Assembly: GCA_015680685.1 (NCBI GenBank)
Contig: MNCI01005245.1
Coordinates: 241,935-305,934 of the forward strand
Origin: Gnetum montanum
Lineage: Eukaryota > Streptophyta > Gnetopsida > Gnetales > Gnetaceae
Direction of reading: 5' to 3'
DNA length: 64,000 nt
Below, in pieces: positions 10,873-22,152 of the stretch. Under the pieces are notes generated by a model. The model did not search any database. It was not told where the DNA came from and worked only from the letters and a program-made list of their open reading frames with translations. The position numbers and the translations under genes were made by a program. How positions within the stretch are numbered: the stretch's first letter is position 1; the number at the start of each line of letters is the position of its first letter.

Positions 10873-10933
10873 CCCCCCCCCCCCCCCGGGCTGCCCCTCG
10901 CCACAGGGCCAAGATGAGCCTGGAGTGGCTGCC

Positions 10934-11467
10934 TCACTTCTGCTGTTGCAAAGCTGCCAAAGAAAACCTGGGTAAGTTAACCCTAACCTCCAATTTAAGG
11001 CATTTAAGGAAAGCAAAGTGGATGCCCTGGAGTTTTGACCCGTTGCCTGGCTGTACAAAAAATCGATCCAAAAGATCCGCTACTCGAGCCCATATCAGGG
11101 GCAAAGAGGATCTAGGAACTTGGCAGCTTTGTGTGCGTGGCATTGGCCCATTGAAGAAAATTTCGGCATCTTGCAGCCTATGTGTGGAGGGTAGAATGAT
11201 TTCACCATCGGCCTGGGCCCCTAAACACCTAGCGATCGAGGACTCTGTGACGATGACCTCAGTGCCCCTAAAATAGGTTCGCACCTTGTGCCAGTTAGCG
11301 AAAAAGGCATCATTTGGGAGGGTCGGGTCACCCACGAGCTGTAGCAGGATGTCACTCCAACCACACCACTCCACCAGTTGCCACAACTCCTCATCTTCTT
11401 GGAACGCCGCACAGTTAGGCTTGTATGTCAGTGTGACCCCCATCACGGCTTCAATCTCTCTCCACAC
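10934..11467 (-). pseudogene. LINE accessory N-domain, copy E
   Basis: An open frame of about 177 residues, the most intact N-domain besides copy A. It starts VWREIEAVMG and carries EDEELWQLVEWCGW, LLQLVGDP, NDAFFANWHK, RCLGAQADGEIILPST, LQDAEIFFNG, QVPRSSLPLIWA and FFVQPGNGSKLQGIHF. Upstream in the same frame is a single TAG in place of a glutamine found in copy A. After its stop the frame would continue as GSHSRLILALWRG, which matches the other copies. This N-domain is conserved at protein level across all copies, suggesting past selection. Its function is unknown. Confidence 0.75.
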
Positions 11468-11508
11468 AACTGCGGCCTAGGAAACCACCTATGGAGGGGG
11501 GCGACAGT

Positions 11509-11990
11509 CTACACAACTGAAAAATTTTGTGATTCCACAGCTTCCATGCTACCCATAAAAGTAGTGTGGCTCAAGAATCGCCTATGAAGTTCATCAAGGG
11601 GGAGGGCCAAACCCACTTCCCACCACATGGAGCGCATGTAGGCGCATTGATAAATGAAGCACTGCATGGTCTCAGGCACAATGCCACACAGTAGACAGGT
11701 GTAGTCCAAAACAAGGCCTCGTCTATATAAGAGCGCCCGAATAGGCAATGCATCGTTTTTAATCAACCACAGGAAAACTTTAATTTTATCAGATAGCCAT
11801 CCCTGCTAGATCTGCCGCCAACCTGGTACCGATGAGTACATGGCCATCAACAGGTGACGCAGCTCAAAATTTGACCACCCCTGCGCCTACATTCTTCGTG
11901 CATGGCCGCAGAGCATCTGCCAAGGCTTTGAGTCCTATGCTCTCACCTCCCACCATCTGTACTTTGCATTCATTACTCAAACCCATTGGG
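11509..11990 (-). pseudogene. LINE copy E zf-RVT region
   Basis: On the minus strand the piece 11766-11509 reads NDALPIRALLYRRGLVLDYT and then CLLCGIVPETMQCFIYQC, the zf-RVT Cys pattern, and DELHRRFLSHTTFMGSM. It leads through a C-rich tract into the accessory N-domain 40 bases later, one frame apart. The close spacing supports a continuous ORF2-accessory polypeptide in the ancestor. Confidence 0.7.
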
Positions 11991-12075
11991 CCGGCTCCCC
12001 AAACTGGCTCATGAAACAGAGCAATAGGCGTTGCTGGCCCAACGTTGGCTCATCCTCAAACTTTGAAATGCCCAA

Positions 12076-12109
12076 CCCCCCCCCCCCCCCCCCCCGACCC
12101 CCCCGCCCN
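12076..12109. other. Poly-C tract with N, doubtful join
   Basis: A C-tract ending in an N at 12109. LINE E coding sequence lies on one side and unrelated AT-rich sequence on the other. Confidence 0.7.
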
Positions 12110-12564
12110 GGACAATTTTACTATGCTTGAAATTTTCTATTTTGAAGTTGAATATATTTTTCCATGGATTTTCAAATTTTTTTCTTAATTGCATATGCTT
12201 TTGTTTTCAAGATACTGTTCATATTACTGGAAAGTAAAAATTGTACATGACGATTTACTACATACAAAAAAGGGGAGATTTCCCCTCCAGTCGAAAACCC
12301 CAAAATAGAAGCCCAACCACGCGAAAAAACAATAAACTATCTAGGCTAAAACCAAGGCGCAATCGCCACATCCTCGAAGGCCATTCCTCCTGAACCAAAC
12401 CCAACTAAGTCAAAATTGGGGTACTAAGAATCACCCACTTCCCCAAGAGCCAATTCAATCTAACAAAGGCCAATGTCAAAGAGATGAAAAAACAAAACAA
12501 TGGACCACCCCCCCCCCCCCCCCCACCCCTCGGTAGGTCCCAAGCATCCCAAACCAACTGCCCC

Positions 12565-13291
12565 TTACAAATGTTTAGGAAGCATGTGGCAACGAAAATC
12601 CAGCAGTTCTTGGTGGTGGATAGCATTCAGCGTATCCCGGTGTTGTTCCGAGTTAACAAATATTGTGGCTTCTTGAAACACTTTAAACGTGACCTCCTTC
12701 CTTGCTTGCTTAGTTCCTGACCCTTTTCCATCTGGATGAGATTTGAGCAAGGTATAACATATGTGTTGTCTAAACACAGACCAAGAAGTCTTGCAATTGA
12801 TATCAATAGTCATGTAAGGGCACCGTCCCTCCCTCAACCAGCATCGTGCGTTCTGGGCATGGGCCTTATCAATTTGTCAACTCATCTATGCAACTTCTTC
12901 ACTCCTGCTCCCGAGCAATTGCCTCTAGACATTCATGTTCCTGCCACTCCTCTTCATGTTCCATTTATTCTCTAATCTAGGCCCAAAGCTCATTCACCAG
13001 TGCAGCTCTGGAGCACTCCACATGCAACACCTATTGCCTTACCAATTCCTTCTCTCTTTCCTGGAACCTGGCATCGATCTATTCCTGTGCATGCTGAAGA
13101 CCCTCGTCCCACCTAGCCTCCCAAACCCTCCACTCCTCCCTGGCTTTAGTCACCACCTCCTCTACAACCCTGCTAAGATCAGCAGCAATCTCCTCAACCC
13201 CAATAGACCTCAATCCCTCAAGATCCACAATGCTAGGAATTGACATCACCAACATCAAGCCCAACCCCCATTGCAAACTCTTCCATCCCAA
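12565..13291 (-). pseudogene. Accessory coiled coil and J-domain-like segment, copy F (HPD at 12730-12738)
   Basis: Minus strand. A helical, charged stretch (EEIAADLSRVVEEVVTKARE, WRVWEARWDEGLQHAQE) runs with stops to about 12840. The open piece 12837-12565 then gives CPYMTIDI, a helix with FRQHICYTLLK, SHPDGKG, then VTFKVFQEATIFVNSEQHRD and TLNAIH. The HPD tripeptide and its spacing to the flanking helices agree with copies A and D although the sequence has diverged considerably. This is the pattern expected when a motif was once under selection. Confidence 0.7.
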
Positions 13292-13309
13292 ACTTCCTAC
13301 ATCAAGATC

Positions 13310-14160
13310 ACTTGGTCTTGTAAGAATCTACCTTTAATGAATCCTACCTAATGTTCCCCTAATAACCTTAGCATCCTCAAAACCGCACGCCTAACCAACA
13401 TCTTAGTAAAAACACATAGCAGAATATTGCATACACCGATCGGCCGAGATTGCACTAGATCCATCGAGTTGGGTTGCTTGGGAATGAGGACAATCCTGGA
13501 GCAATTAAGCTATTGTTGAACCTGCCACTACCATAACATCAAATTAAAAGCATCCAACACGTTTTGCCCAAGCATATCCACAAACTCCTTGAAAAACTCA
13601 ATGTTCCAGCCATCCGGGCTAGGAGCCCTATCCACCTTCATCGACATCATGGCCACATCTAACTCCTACATTGTGAATAGGCCCAGCAACAAATGGTTCT
13701 CCTCTTCTCCTAACAGATGTTGCACCTATACTGAAAGTGGTAGCATGTGCTTGTTGCCCCATATGTTCACCTTTTAATCATCAATCACCTTTGCGATTGC
13801 TTGGGGGTCCTCAAAATTCATCCTGTTCTACCCCAAGTGGAACGTTCACTTTGCCTCCCCCTTAAATTTGGTAGCAACAAGGAAAATCTGTGTTCATGTC
13901 CCCCTCCCTAAGCCATTGAACCCAAGCATGCTGCTTCCAATATAATTCCTCCTCCGCAAGGAGGTCTTGGAGTTGTCTCAGAATAGCATCCTCCTCCCTC
14001 TCTAACCACACCCTAGCCTCCTGCTAATCTTTAATGTCCCTCAGACTTCACTAAAGGTCCCTCCTACAAGCTCTAAAAGATAACTTGTCCTCAATCTTTT
14101 CAAAGCAAATCACCCATTTCAATTGGAGCAAGCCATCTCTAAGAAAATCCCGTAGGTCTC
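13310..14160 (-). pseudogene. LINE F reverse transcriptase fingers
   Basis: Minus strand with stops: APSPDGWNIEFFKEFVDMLG, LNCSRIVLIPK, RPIGVCNILLCVFTKM and VGFIKGRFLQDQVILM. These are the first conserved blocks of the LINE reverse transcriptase. The palm with the YADD box is deleted; the next recognisable sequence is the accessory coiled coil. Confidence 0.75.
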
Positions 14161-14391
14161 CCTAACTAGGGTAACCAACCCATATCTCCTCCACAAGAGG
14201 TCTCAGCCAAGGCTTCAGGAGCCAAGAGCGCTCGAACTGAAAGGGGAGGGGTCTCCTCTTCTACCTCCCCAGATGGCAAATAATGGAATGATGATCAAAT
14301 GCCTACCTAGATGTCAAACTGCATAAAAAGTTTTGAACTAACACACACCTGGTCAATCCTACACAACACCCAATCCTTGCCACTCTTCCTA

Positions 14392-14640
14392 TTACTCCAT
14401 GTGAAGCAACAGTTTTCTATCTCCATATCCACCAATGCATATGATTCCAAGAACTACAGAAACTGATGAGCTCCATGGGCTATTATCTTCCCCACATTTC
14501 TCCCATGGATATAGGTGTTGACTAAAGTCACCAACAACAACCCATCGGCATGTGTCAAGCACCAACGCCGCCACCTGCCTCAACTCCTGCAACCTGGCCT
14601 CCCACATTTGAGCCCCATAAAAATTGGTAGCCCAAAGCTA
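14392..14640 (-). pseudogene. LINE F endonuclease C-terminal part
   Basis: Minus strand: TNFYGAQMWEARLQELRQVA then WVVVGDFSQHLYPWEK. This matches the endonuclease block with GDFNQRLHPWEK of copy C, with the catalytic-site Asn of GDFN changed to Ser. Confidence 0.7.
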
Positions 14641-14699
14641 GGTTGAAGATATACAAACCCTTATACTCCATACAAAAGAGTCCAGTAGGTTAAAGGAAC

Positions 14700-15540
14700 T
14701 TTCAACAAAATTGCTAATCCCACTGCTTGGCCCTGACAAGCCACCAATTGCGTATGAAAACCTTTCCAAGATGATCTCCTTTACCAAATCTTTGGAAGAC
14801 AAGGATCTCCACACACAAAATCGGGCAAAGCCCTTCCGCTCCATGGAGTCAGTAAACCTATCAAAAGATATAAACTCACCAAAGAACCCGACAAGAGTTT
14901 TTAGGAACTCCAACATCCACATCTCCCAAGGAATTCCTGATATGTGAATTCACACAGGTGCCTTAGAAAACAAGTCTGGATCTTGATGAGCACTAGGATG
15001 CCACATTGTTAGTGCAAGCCCTCATGCCCCATAAAACCACAGCCCTCCTAATAGGGCCTTGTCACGGTCCTCCACCAACCAGAAAACAAATAGAAGGAGC
15101 TTCTTCAAGAGACTTCATATATCAAGCTCCCCAAAACCCCATGATTCAAAAGCCCATTTTCGAATTAGTTCCAACTTAAGGAGAGCCCTAGATGACATAA
15201 ACTTACCAATCAAGTTCCTTTCCATTGTTCAAACCCCCTAGCAAGGTGGCCCATGAACCTGCAGTCACATCGAGCCCTTCCTTTGGGAACAAGCTTCAAT
15301 GCCTCCATTACCCAGATGCCAACCCATCGCTAGAAACGTCATACCCGTAGTTCCCACCAGCCTCGCCAACAGCCGACCCCACTCTGCTTGCCACATGACA
15401 CAAGTCCTCCACTCCACCATCTCCCTCTCCAATGCCGTCATCAGCACTTGCACCCACACTCACCCCCACTCCCTCTACTGCACCTTAATATTTTCATCAA
15501 TCAAAGCTACTCCCTAACTTCCCCTACTAAGAGAGTTGTT
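14700..15540 (-). pseudogene. LINE F ORF1 (DUF4283-like) remnant
   Basis: Minus strand: a weak N-terminal frame (15459-15265), then WFYGA, GLALTMWHPSAHQDPDLF, HISGIPWEMWMLEFLKTLVG, FFGEFISFDRFTDSMERKGF, ARFCVWRSLSSKDLVKEIIL. It is collinear with ORF1 of copies B and C, with a few stops. Confidence 0.72.
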
Positions 15541-15757
15541 GATCCTCAATAAGCAAAGATATACTTCTAAGAATAAAAAATTGTGATGACCAAAACAATC
15601 AGTTCACAATCCAATGGGTTGATACCATAAGAATGTAGATAAATGCAAGGAATAGGTTGGTGTTGTAAACCTAATTATATTTCTCTAGCATAGTAATGAC
15701 AATGGACAAGAAGTGCCAATGGGTTTCCCAACATACTTTTATGGGTTTCCCAATAAT

Positions 15758-16155
15758 TGCTAATCATCATCATCTTAGCCTTGTCCCAACAGAATGGGGT
15801 CAGCTACATGAGTTTCTTTTCTGCCATTTACCACTATGAAGAGCTAGATCTTTATTTATTTGCAATTTCTTCATATCATCTTCAATCATTTTTCCCAAAT
15901 CTTTTATCATTCTTTTGATGGCTTCCCTATAACAATGATGTAGTAATATTTTTTTATAGGCCTGTTATCTGTTTTCCTTTGTGCATGCCCAAACCATCTA
16001 AGATGTCCTTGTTGTAACTTATATAAAATAAAGCTACTCCAAGTTTTTCTTGAATGTTTATATTTTTCAGTTTGTCTCTTCTAGCAACATTCAATATCCA
16101 TCTAAACATTCGCATTTGTGCCACACTTGCATTTTATAATGCCAAAATCGTTGTA
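15758..16155 (-). mobile_element. RTE-type LINE 3' fragment
   Basis: Minus strand: RMFRWILNVARRDKLKN, INIQEKLG and, after a frame change, GHLRWFGHAQRK. This is the hallmark C-terminal end of plant RTE-clade reverse transcriptases. The element ends with the well known 'TTGGGACAAGGCTAAGATGATGATGAT' type tail at 15762-15795 (an ATG/GAT microsatellite end, shown here in shortened form). It is 5'-truncated and decayed. Confidence 0.7.
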
Positions 16156-16410
16156 AGCTTCGGCAAAAGCCTGGACATGGATTGGTGAAATATGATGCAC
16201 AAATAAAATTAGTGCATTGCTAAAACATGTGAACTTTAGAGTTTGGCAGAAAGGAAATCACCAAAATTTAAAGGCAATTAAAAACAACCAACAAATGGTA
16301 TGATGGCTGGTAGTAAAGTTTAGAAAAAGAACGTAACTTGTAAAATCCAAATATCTGAGACTTCAAAACCAAAAAGATTGAACTATGTAATTTGAGGTGA
16401 GGAATGTGTT
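16156..16410. other. AT-rich non-coding stretch
   Basis: No feature recognised between the RTE fragment and the 3' end of LINE copy G. Confidence 0.4.
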
Positions 16411-17560
16411 TTTTTTTTCTTTGAAAAGAGTTTAGGTCATTAAATTAATCACAATCAAAATTTACATGTGTCATGTACAATTACAAAATGAGGGGGATAT
16501 TGCCCCCCACTACCCCCCTAATACCCCAACCAAGAAGAAACCCCCAACCCCTCAAATTCCTCCTAATCAATCCAAAATTGGCATCCTGATCACAAAACAA
16601 AATTTCCAAGACAGCCCCACAAACCTCAAAACAAGACAAAGAAACAACAAAAACCAAAAAGACCTAACAACCCAGGCCCATTGCCTATATATGGCATGGA
16701 AGGACTATGAAATGGCAAATGGCCCTCTCTTGGCAATGGATAGCGTTGAGAACAACCTAGTGCCTCTCAATATCCACAAATGCAACGACCTGCTAATCTT
16801 TAAGCACCTCTACTTTCCTAGCACATTCCTCTGCATCCCCTTTCCCGTCTAGGTGGAGCTCCCCCCTCCCTACAATGAATGTAATGTTGTAGCACCCTCC
16901 ACAACATATTCCAGTTGATGTTTATGACCACGTAGAGGCACCTCCCCTCCCAGAGCCAAGATCTAGCACTATGCTCGTGTGCCCGATCCTGTTGATGTTG
17001 GATTTGAGCAACCTCCATCTCCTTCCTCTCCTCCCTCTGACTAGATCTCTTGCTCCCATGCCTCTTCCTAAAGCTCCTCCCAGATATGCTATTGGAGCTT
17101 TGCTTCCAACTTGTTCAACACTATCACCTCAACCAAGTCTCGATGCCGCTTCTCCTCCTTAACTAATTCTGCATGGAGAGGCTCAACAATTTCCAACTAT
17201 TGTTGGAACTCCTCTACCCATACCAACTACTTGGCCTCCTAGAGGGCCCTTTCCTCCGCCAAGGCCCAAGCTGCCACCACCTCCTCCGCTGCCTTGGCCA
17301 ACACAATCTCAAGATTCTGAAGCACAGGTTTTGGAATGGCCCCAACTAGAGGCACCCCTAACCCTCCACGCCATGCAACTTTGAGGACCCAACATGCAAC
17401 TCTGGCAGAGCCATCCACAAACCTTCCCCAACCTGCAACTCCGGCGGCCCAAATTGAGCCTCCTGATGATCAAATTCTTCAATTAAATCCACCACCACTG
17501 GTGAAGTGCAACAAGACCGCCTTCACTGATAGACCAACCAAGGAATGTGTTGGTACCAAT
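16411..17560 (-). mobile_element. LINE copy G, 3' end, minus strand
   Basis: On the minus strand it ends in an A-run (plus-strand T-run at about 16411-16420). Upstream of that lie a C-rich 3' untranslated region, a decayed J-domain-like segment (about 16960-16740) and a coiled-coil/Pro-rich stretch up to about 17560. The recognisable part is AHEHSARSWLWEGRCLYVVI, NINWNMLWRVLQHYIH, then VAFVDIERH and LNAIH after frame changes. The HPD loop is lost in this copy. Confidence 0.65.
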
Positions 17561-17587
17561 AGGGGTGATAATTTCACTTTTAATTAG

Positions 17588-18408
17588 TTTTATTAATGAA
17601 GATAATTATGTAATAAACCCTTGATCATTATCTTTGTTTGTTATCTAAGATCCTCAAATAACTTCTAGATGTATTACAAACTTCTATTAATATTATATTC
17701 TTTTTACCTGTCCCAAAGAAAATGTGATTCTTTTATTTTTTTTTTATTGATTTTCCTATGTATGTTGCATATGTAACAAATCCTTTTATCACATTCCATC
17801 AGAAATCCCAAAGAATTTAAAAAGGTAATCCAAAATTTGTTTGATCATAGTAATGTCATTTTTAACCTGTTACAAAAGACAGTAACAAAACAATGATAAA
17901 TAGAATTTTTTATAAAAAATAGAAATATTAAAAAAAAAAGAATCTCGAGGGAACAAACTCAAAACTAGCAAAATGAAAGTCAGGATCTTTTAGAACCGGA
18001 TCAAACTTGTGCCATCCACAACTTGTGCATGGGTACTACATTCATCATTAGTTGTAACTGATCTATGGTTGATACTATGAAGGAAAATTTGTTATTTACC
18101 AATATGAATACCAGTTGAAGTTTACATTAGCCAAACTTGAGTACCAATTTAAAAACCTGCTGTCCAAAAATATGGAAGCCCTTTGAATCTCAGCTCTAAA
18201 GTTGGTAAAAATCATGTCTACTGTCCCCTAGTTTATGCTATATTCATGTTCTATCTATGTGAACAACATATGAATCTAATAGTCAGAATGATCATGATGA
18301 TCTAATTTCATGAGCAAGAACGTCTTGTTGTGAAACATAAAACTAATGAAACTTGGAAGGTCTGTGGCTCCTACTTTATAAACATAAAGGTGTTTCCGAA
18401 AATCTGAC
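17588..18408. other. AT-rich stretch, HisRS intron
   Basis: Many poly-A/T runs, no open frame and no recognisable exon. It should lie in the intron downstream (minus strand) of the exon at 18409-18483, where exons for the centre of HisRS would be expected; I see none. Confidence 0.45.
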
Positions 18409-18483
18409 CTTGTCAACGATCACACAAACAGCAGCAAATGAGTCACTGGATATGGAATAGCGATCCAGCAATGCCTGAAGAAC
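18409..18483 (-). pseudogene. Histidyl-tRNA synthetase pseudogene, central exon
   Basis: Minus strand, exactly 25 codons with consensus borders (TTTACCAG before, GTCAGA after). It reads VLQALLDRYSISSD then SFAAVCVIVDK. In organellar-type plant HisRS a segment 'VLQ.LL..Y.I....F..VC.I.DKIEKIP' lies about 30 residues after the motif 2 region, so family position and order agree with the exons at 33.8-35.2 kb. It is open and lies 15 kb downstream of the exon at 33789-33918. The exon that should come between (about 30 residues) was not found. Confidence 0.75.
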
Positions 18484-19439
18484 CTGGTAAATGAAAATAA
18501 GGCAGAAACTAACATTGATAAGTGTGTTAAGAACTTACTACCCAAACAAAAAATAAGTAACTAAGTTAGAGAAATAATAAATAAGCGTTAGCAACATACT
18601 CTATTGAGGCTGGATAAAATTGAGTAATTTCCAACATCACAGAATTTAGAAGTCAAGCAAAATTCCCAATCCAATGACACAATTAACAAAAAAATTAATC
18701 ATTGAAAGGTTTTGTTGTGTCCAAAGAAAGCAATAAATAACCCTTCTCTTTTAAGGAACCAAACACACTTAACCTTCAAAAACATTAAATATAGCCTGGA
18801 ATCATAGTGAGTTTCAATACCCACACCAAGTGGCCTGTGGTTTTCAATGGAATCATAAAGTACCACCATAACAGTTCATGCAAACGATACATTAGAAACT
18901 GCAGAAGCTAAAGAAGCAAAATCAGCAAGGATGCCATAAATGCTGACAATGCAGCAATCATCATCATCCTAGCCTTGTTGGCCTTGTCCCAACAATGTAG
19001 TGATATGAAAGCAAAAACAATAAAGCTACAAGTGGAAGTTCTCAAGAAGCAAAAGTAACAACTGACCTTGAGAAAATGGACTGTGATGGTCAGAAAGAAA
19101 GATCATGCAACATTTACTAGAAACATGAAACTATGATGCAGGGGCTGTGAGAACTTGAACATGTATTTCTGTAGTGCTGAGAATGTTTGTGGGAGACTCT
19201 AAATCAGCCATTTCAAGAACAGAACTACATCAACAATATACTTAGATGTCAAATTTCTTTCAAAATATGAAATTGAAATTTTATTTTATTCACATGGAGA
19301 CCACAAAATGCAAAAGGCACATCTGACAGAATTTAGTTTCAGCCATTTTTTAAAAATAATTTATGCCTATCTCTGTTAGAAAATTACAGACAGTTACTAC
19401 ATAACATTAATCTCCATCAGGATCAATTCCTAAAAAATC
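18484..19439. other. AT-rich intron sequence with an RTE-like 3' tail
   Basis: Mostly featureless. At about 18955-18995, minus strand, TTGTTGGGACAAGGC followed by a GATGATGATGAT end repeats the RTE tail seen at 15.76 and 33.2 kb. The block TTACAGACAGTTAC occurs at 19385-19398 and again at 19462-19475. Confidence 0.5.
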
Positions 19440-19482
19440 CACAAGAGCGCAATTACTACGTTACAGACAGTTACCGTATACG

Positions 19483-20530
19483 ATGAAGAACACAACAATG
19501 AAAAACACAGGAGCAGAGAAGAATGCAGGAGCAGAGAACCAGGCAAGCGCAGGAGCAGAGAATCAGGCGAGCATAGGAGCGAAGATTCAGACGAGTGGGG
19601 GGCGAACACAAGCAAACCGGCCGACACTGGAGCAGGACCCGCAAACCCGGGCCTCACCGTGGGACACACGGGCAGCGATGAACAGACGGAAAGCGGGAAG
19701 GACCCCGTGAGAGCCAAGCAAGACCATGGGGGGATGCATCTCAAGCACCAAATGGGGAGATTGAGGCACACTCTCATATCAACAGCACCATGTGCCTCCG
19801 GGTCAGTGGACCCCCGATGGAGGGTGTCTGGACCATGCAACGAAGCCTCATTGGCCAGTTCATGTCCCTGGGTGCCCACCCGCAGATGGAGTTATCCGCA
19901 GGTGGGTACACGAAAACTGAAAGATTGGACCGGTGGAGCTCTAGAGCCTATCCGAGCAGTTACTACTATTCATCTTTCCGACCCAGCAGGCTAGGGACAT
20001 GGTGCTACTAGGGGGACCATGGTTCTATGGTGCTCGGGGGGTTGGCTTTAACCCCTTGGCAATCGGGGGCACACCGCGAAACAGACTTGTTTGCCCGACC
20101 ACCGATGTGTATAAGGGTGTCCGGGATTCCATGGGAGATGTGGAACCTGGAGTTCCTGGAACGGATGGCAGGGTTCTTTGGGGAGTTCATCACTTTCAAT
20201 AAAGTCATGCAGTCTATGGTGCGGATGGGTTTCGCCCACTTCTACATGTGGCGAAATCCATTGGCCAGGGACCTCATCCGGAAAATTGTGTTGGAGCTCC
20301 CAGGAGGGGAGGAACACCTTCAGGTTGAGTTTGAAAACCTAGAGGCAGAGCCAAGCATGGAACTGGGACTAAAAGCCTGAGAGGGCAGGGGTGGAGGCTG
20401 TGCGTGGTACGGGAAACTTGGTCACCAGGAGGCTGACTGTCGATTTCGGAGGGGCCAGCCCATGCGAGCACAGGACCAAGTCCGGCAACTTGTTGAGGGT
20501 GGGGACTTGGTTACAGTGGGACATAAAGGC
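19483..20530 (+). pseudogene. LINE C ORF1: DUF4283-like with altered CCHC knuckle
   Basis: The ATG at 19483 opens a repetitive polar N-terminus (AGAENQASAGAENQAS). The core is in three frames: VSGPPMEGVWTMQRSLIGQF, GGPWFYGARG, GLALTPWQSGAHRETDLF, then GIPWEMWNLEFLERMAGFF and EFITFNKVMQSMVRMGFAHF up to ENLEAEP (20027-20380 is open). The knuckle at 20399-20440 reads CAWYGKLGHQEADC: the second Cys of C-x2-C is Tyr (one transition, TGC to TAC). A Pro-rich spacer with a poly-C/N tract (20561-20573) follows. Confidence 0.8.
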
Positions 20531-20931
20531 TAACCAAACCCGCCACTAGATCAACCACACCCCCCCCCCNCCCGCCCCCCTCCCATGTACCTCTCCACTA
20601 CGACGTTCACCTATTTTCCCACAACCCTGACACCAACACCCCCCACACCTCACCACCATCAGCAGCTGACCCTACGACACCAGCGCTAGTGCTCTCCCCC
20701 TCCTGGGCGAATGGGTCAACGTGGTGAGGGGGAGCACCATGTCCTGTCAGATCCCGGAGAAGGAGCCTACATCTAGGAATTCAAGTTGTAGCCCGATTGT
20801 GTGGGAGGGGGGAGCCGCCCAAGACATCCATGTGAGAGTCTCTCCAGAGCTAAACAAGCTCAACAGAGTATTGATTTGGGATTACAGCAAACCCTCTAGG
20901 AGGTCTACCAACGCTGCTCATCCCAGCATAC

Positions 20932-21900
20932 ATGAAGATCTTCAGTTGGAACTATAGGGGACAGGGTACATCCTATAAAAGAAATACCCTGAGGAAAATT
21001 GTTCGTGATGAAGAGCGTGATATAGTATGCCTCCAAGAGACCAAGCTGCAGGCAACAGAATCACACCATCTCTTTTGGGATGGCTGGAAAGTCCACGTGC
21101 ACCCTTGCATGGGTCAGGCAGGGGGTCTTGCTATCCTAGCCCGCTACAACATGATGCTGGTTGACTCCTCACAATGGACGATGACAGTCCATATCCCCTC
21201 CCGAGGGATTTGGTTGACCAACTTCTATGGGGCACAAGCATGGGAGCAGAGGTTGTAGGAGATGGAGCACGTGGCAACATTGGTACAGGACCACCTCGCA
21301 TGGCTAATTATTGGGGATTTCAACCAGAGATTACACCCATGGGAAAAATCGGGTGAGGGAGCTCCCTCCCTCCCCCCCCCAACGCTCGAGCACCCAGGAG
21401 TTTCAAGATTTCCTGGTGCTCCACTCACTAGTGGATCTACCCATTGAGAACTGCCAATTTACCTTGAGCAATAGGCGGAAAGGCCCTAACCACATCCTTT
21501 CGAGAATTGACCGAATCTGCATCAGTTCCGACCTCCTCCTCCGATCAGCTACGCGGGTTACGAGACAGGAACAAGTGGCTTCGAATCATCAATCCCTAGT
21601 TTGTTTGCTTGGACCTGCAAGGTACCGGACCCCACGATCGTTTTGTTTTTGAGGCAACTTGGTTGTCCAAGCCATGGTTGAGGCTGTTAGTTGAGGACAT
21701 CTGGGCAGAGTACCGACCAGGCCAAGGAGACCCCTGGAACTTCCTCAAGGATGGCCTGCTTCTTCTGAAATGGGCTATCCGGACCTTGCCAATGGCGGAT
21801 AAATTCTCGTTCAGAATGGGTCACACGGCGCTTCAAAATAAGCTAGCTCACATCCAGACCAGACAGGAGGCTAGGGAGGACCTACATGAAGAAGAGTAGA
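20932..21900 (+). pseudogene. LINE C endonuclease and linker
   Basis: The ATG at 20932 gives MKIFSWNYRGQG and then DIVCLQETKLQATE (with the catalytic Glu of LQETK), GGLAILARYNMMLV, VHIPSRGIWLTNFYGAQ, LIIGDFNQRLHPWEK and LSRIDRICISSDLLL. The endonuclease spans 20932 to about 21600, with a stop at 21256 and frame changes near poly-C at 21366-21380. The linker follows: FEATWLSKPWLRLLVEDIWA, DPWNFLKDGLLLLKWAIRTL and a helical stretch ending LHEEE at 21899. It is collinear with copies B and H. Confidence 0.8.
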
Positions 21901-22082
21901 ACATTCTGCAGCAACTTCAAGGCCTTGACTTAGAGGAGGAGACGTACTAGAAACAAAGATCATAGGTAAGATGGCTCTGGGAGGGGGATAGGCAAACAAA
22001 CTTCTTCTTCGCCGTCGCCAAGACACAGGGATGGAGCCAACCACAGTGCTTACACACCATGAAGGGGGGGATAATAATTGAG

Positions 22083-22152
22083 CCACATTTTTCTACAATG
22101 CCTATGCAATTAAAATAGCATTGACAAAACACCACATTTTTCTACAATGCCT
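22083..22152 (+). repeat. Short direct repeat
   Basis: CCACATTTTTCTACAATGCC occurs at 22083-22102 and again at 22132-22151, a period of 49 bp, directly beyond the broken end of LINE C. Confidence 0.8.

Larger units (their letters stand above)
10873..12075 (-). mobile_element. LINE copy E, partial, minus strand
   Basis: On the minus strand it begins at a poly-G tract within the end of the reverse transcriptase (GGLGISKF, then FMSQFGEPAQWV). It runs through the zf-RVT region and the N-domain of the accessory module, then stops at the poly-G next to the N gap. Both ends fall on C/G homopolymers that carry Ns, so the truncations may be assembly artefacts and not biological ends. Confidence 0.75.
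12200..15540 (-). mobile_element. LINE copy F, minus strand, with two internal deletions
   Basis: Read on the minus strand: ORF1 N-terminus (15540-15250), DUF4283-like core (about 15050-14740), then directly the end of the endonuclease (14640-14390), the linker and fingers of the reverse transcriptase (14160-13320), then directly the accessory coiled coil (13290-12840) and the J-domain-like segment (12837-12565). The C-rich 3' tail ends near 12200 with a CCAGTAATATGAAC block shared with copy B. The CCHC knuckle, endonuclease N-half, catalytic palm, thumb, zf-RVT and accessory N-domain are missing. It is a deleted derivative, kept in collinear order. Confidence 0.75.
19440..22075 (+). mobile_element. 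LINE copy C, 5' half
   Basis: Carries ORF1, endonuclease and the linker to the reverse transcriptase. It stops at about 22075 inside the start of the reverse transcriptase region (NFFFAVAKTQGWSQPQ), where sequence turns AT-rich. The 5' end is taken near the second TTACAGACAGTTAC block and is uncertain. It is the most GC-rich and best preserved 5' half of the family here, and lies inside a HisRS intron in the opposite orientation to the gene. Confidence 0.8.

Noticed and set aside
9957-11276. Long open frames across 10.1-10.9 kb on both strands
   Set aside because: They consist mostly of N positions in the assembly gap and do not encode anything.
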